Of a stretch of DNA of 6,458 nt, positions 5,336-6,458 are shown piece by piece (position 1 is the first letter of the stretch; the number at the start of each line of letters is the position of its first letter). The stretch is taken from assembly GCA_947176685.1 (NCBI GenBank), contig CAMWRL010000104.1, positions 1 to 6,458 on the forward strand. Reading direction: 5' to 3'. The notes beneath the pieces are model-generated. The model had not been told where the DNA came from and ran no database searches. It saw only the letters and a program-made list of their open reading frames with translations. The DNA comes from an uncultured Ruminococcus sp. (lineage in GTDB: Bacteria; Bacillota; Clostridia; Oscillospirales; Ruminococcaceae). The position numbers were made by a program, and so were the translations under genes.

Positions 5336-6458
5336 CTATTATCCTGAACAGTGGGACAGCAGTTTGTGGAGCAGAGATGCTGAACAGATGATTAAAACAG
5401 GCGTCAGGATAGTCCGGATATGTGACGGTGCGTGGTCGAGTATCGAATCGGAAGATTGTATATTTGACTTTGCGTGGCTTGACGGAGTTGTGGAAATCCT
5501 TGAGCGTTTCGGACTGGAAATTATGATGTGTATTCCGACAGACTGTCCGCCTATGTGGCTTTACCGGAAGCACCCAGAAATTATTCAGGTCGGTGCGGAC
5601 AATAAACCCGTTCAGACGGGCGTACGTGGACACAGATGTATAAATTCGCCTGTTTTTATGGCATACGCAAAAAGACTTGCTGAACAGCTTGTAAGACGTT
5701 ACGGACACAGAAAGTCAGTAGTTGCATGGCAAGTTGACAGCGAACTGGAAGCCTATCAGTGTACATGTCAAGTCTGCCGTGCGAAATTCCGTCAGTGGCT
5801 GTCGGAAAAGTATGATAACTTTGAAAGCATAAAATCGGCTTTAGGAGTGAAATCACATAGTCTGGAATACAGCGATATTTCGGAAATCGAACCGCCGACA
5901 GCTTATCCGGCAGAATGGCAGAATCCGGCATTGTGCCTTGAATATAAAAGGTTTTCAGCAGACTGCACCGCCGGATATGTAAACTATATTGCGGAAATTA
6001 TACGCCGTGAAGTTCCCCGTGCAAACGTTACCACAAGTACATGGTTTTGTGAGAACGCCCCCGATTATTATAAGCTTTTTGACGAACTGGACTTTGTTTC
6101 ATATGACAACTATCCGTCTGTTGAGATTGACAGGAAAAATCAGGTGAAATCACACGCATTCCGGCTTGATATGATGCGTGGTATCAAAAGAGGCGGTTTC
6201 TGGATTACGGAACAGTTAAGCGGTATAGTAGGCGGTTGGACAACAATGTCACCTGCACCCCGTCCGGGAATGATTATGGGATATTCGTTGCAGGCGTTTG
6301 CTCACGGTGCGGACACTATAATGCATTTCCGCTGGAGAACCGCTAAAAAAGGTTCTGAAATGTTCCTGCACGGAATACTTGACCAGAGCAACGTTCCGTC
6401 AAGACGTTTTTTTGAGTTTGCGGAACTTTGTAAAACCGCTTCAAAAATTGAATTATTC
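5319..6458 (+). CDS. GH42 beta-galactosidase-type glycoside hydrolase, N-terminal 380 residues (3' end outside window)
   Basis: GH42 enzymes are retaining (beta/alpha)8-barrel hydrolases, mostly beta-galactosidases acting on galactosides imported into the cell; some act on alpha-arabinosides. The reading frame is open from the ATG at 5319 to the window end. It begins KIGVDYYPEQW, the standard GH42 N-terminus, with no signal peptide, so it is cytosolic. The acid/base is E142 in WQVDSE and the nucleophile E298 in FWITEQ. C107, C148, C150 and C153 match the zinc-binding Cys cluster of the Thermus A4 enzyme. DFVSYDNYP (258-266) and QAFAHGADT (325-333) are family hallmarks. Odd points: the near-invariant Asn before the acid/base Glu is Ser141, and the usual GEFAWS segment reads CDGAWS (35-40). 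The tail of the barrel has EMFLHG (347-352) where many members have an E-x-x-H pattern. A divergent subgroup or different glycoside specificity is possible. Around 270-300 residues (trimerisation and C-terminal domains) would normally follow. Confidence 0.9.
   Translation, partial: MKIGVDYYPEQWDSSLWSRDAEQMIKTGVRIVRICDGAWSSIESEDCIFDFAWLDGVVEILERFGLEIMMCIPTDCPPMWLYRKHPEIIQVGADNKPVQTGVRGHRCINSPVFMAYAKRLAEQLVRRYGHRKSVVAWQVDSELEAYQCTCQVCRAKFRQWLSEKYDNFESIKSALGVKSHSLEYSDISEIEPPTAYPAEWQNPALCLEYKRFSADCTAGYVNYIAEIIRREVPRANVTTSTWFCENAPDYYKLFDELDFVSYDNYPSVEIDRKNQVKSHAFRLDMMRGIKRGGFWITEQLSGIVGGWTTMSPAPRPGMIMGYSLQAFAHGADTIMHFRWRTAKKGSEMFLHGILDQSNVPSRRFFEFAELCKTASKIELF

Noticed and set aside
5274..5931. 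Two overlapping antisense open frames (144 and 91 codons) opposite the GH42 gene
   Set aside because: The + strand here encodes continuous GH42 protein with both catalytic residues; the reverse frames are shadows.
1..6458. Frequent words such as TCCGGA and GCGGAC as possible DNA uptake or regulatory repeats
   Set aside because: They occur in varied contexts inside genes and fit codon preference (GGA, GAC, TCC); no fixed long core, spacing or orientation was seen.
1..6458. CRISPR arrays, tRNA or rRNA genes, insertion sequences, phage or defence genes
   Set aside because: Nearly every base is accounted for by seven tightly packed coding genes with clear family identity; no spaced repeats, inverted terminal repeats or RNA folds were found by eye.

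Overview
The window looks like a housekeeping segment from a Gram-positive Clostridia-type genome. The best guess is a Ruminococcus or Oscillospiraceae relative. The clues are the gene order dxs-tlyA-nadK-argR-recN, which is characteristic of Firmicutes, purine-rich AGGAGG-type ribosome binding sites, moderately AT-rich DNA, frequent ATA/AGA codons and a GH42 glycosidase. The genus is an inference from style only; no rRNA or other marker is present.

All seven genes lie on the + strand and are packed end to end. In order they are: the C-terminal part of dxs (1-deoxyxylulose-5-phosphate synthase, 5' end outside the window); tlyA (2'-O-ribose rRNA methyltransferase, overlapping dxs by 14 bp); nadK (NAD kinase); argR (arginine repressor); recN (SMC-like DNA repair ATPase, start corrected to the ATG at 3107); a histidine phosphatase of the phosphoglycerate mutase-like family with a TTG start; and a GH42 beta-galactosidase-type enzyme that overlaps the phosphatase by 17 bp and runs off the 3' edge. 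No gap between genes exceeds 11 bases. There is no room for an independent promoter or terminator, and none was convincing on inspection. The window reads as one translationally coupled transcription unit whose promoter lies upstream.

Functionally the first five genes are the usual mixed housekeeping cluster: isoprenoid precursor synthesis, ribosome modification, NADP supply, arginine regulation and double-strand-break repair. The last two, a phosphatase of unknown substrate and a cytoplasmic glycosidase, look like a lineage-specific extension.

I found no evidence of an undescribed multi-gene system. The observations most worth a second look are in the GH42 protein: the Asn normally preceding the acid/base Glu is Ser, and there are changes around the sugar-binding residues, while both catalytic Glu and a four-Cys metal site remain. 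Next come the in-frame TAA at the very first codon of the dxs fragment and the repeated design of gene junctions in which the Shine-Dalgarno sequence overlaps or abuts the upstream stop codon.
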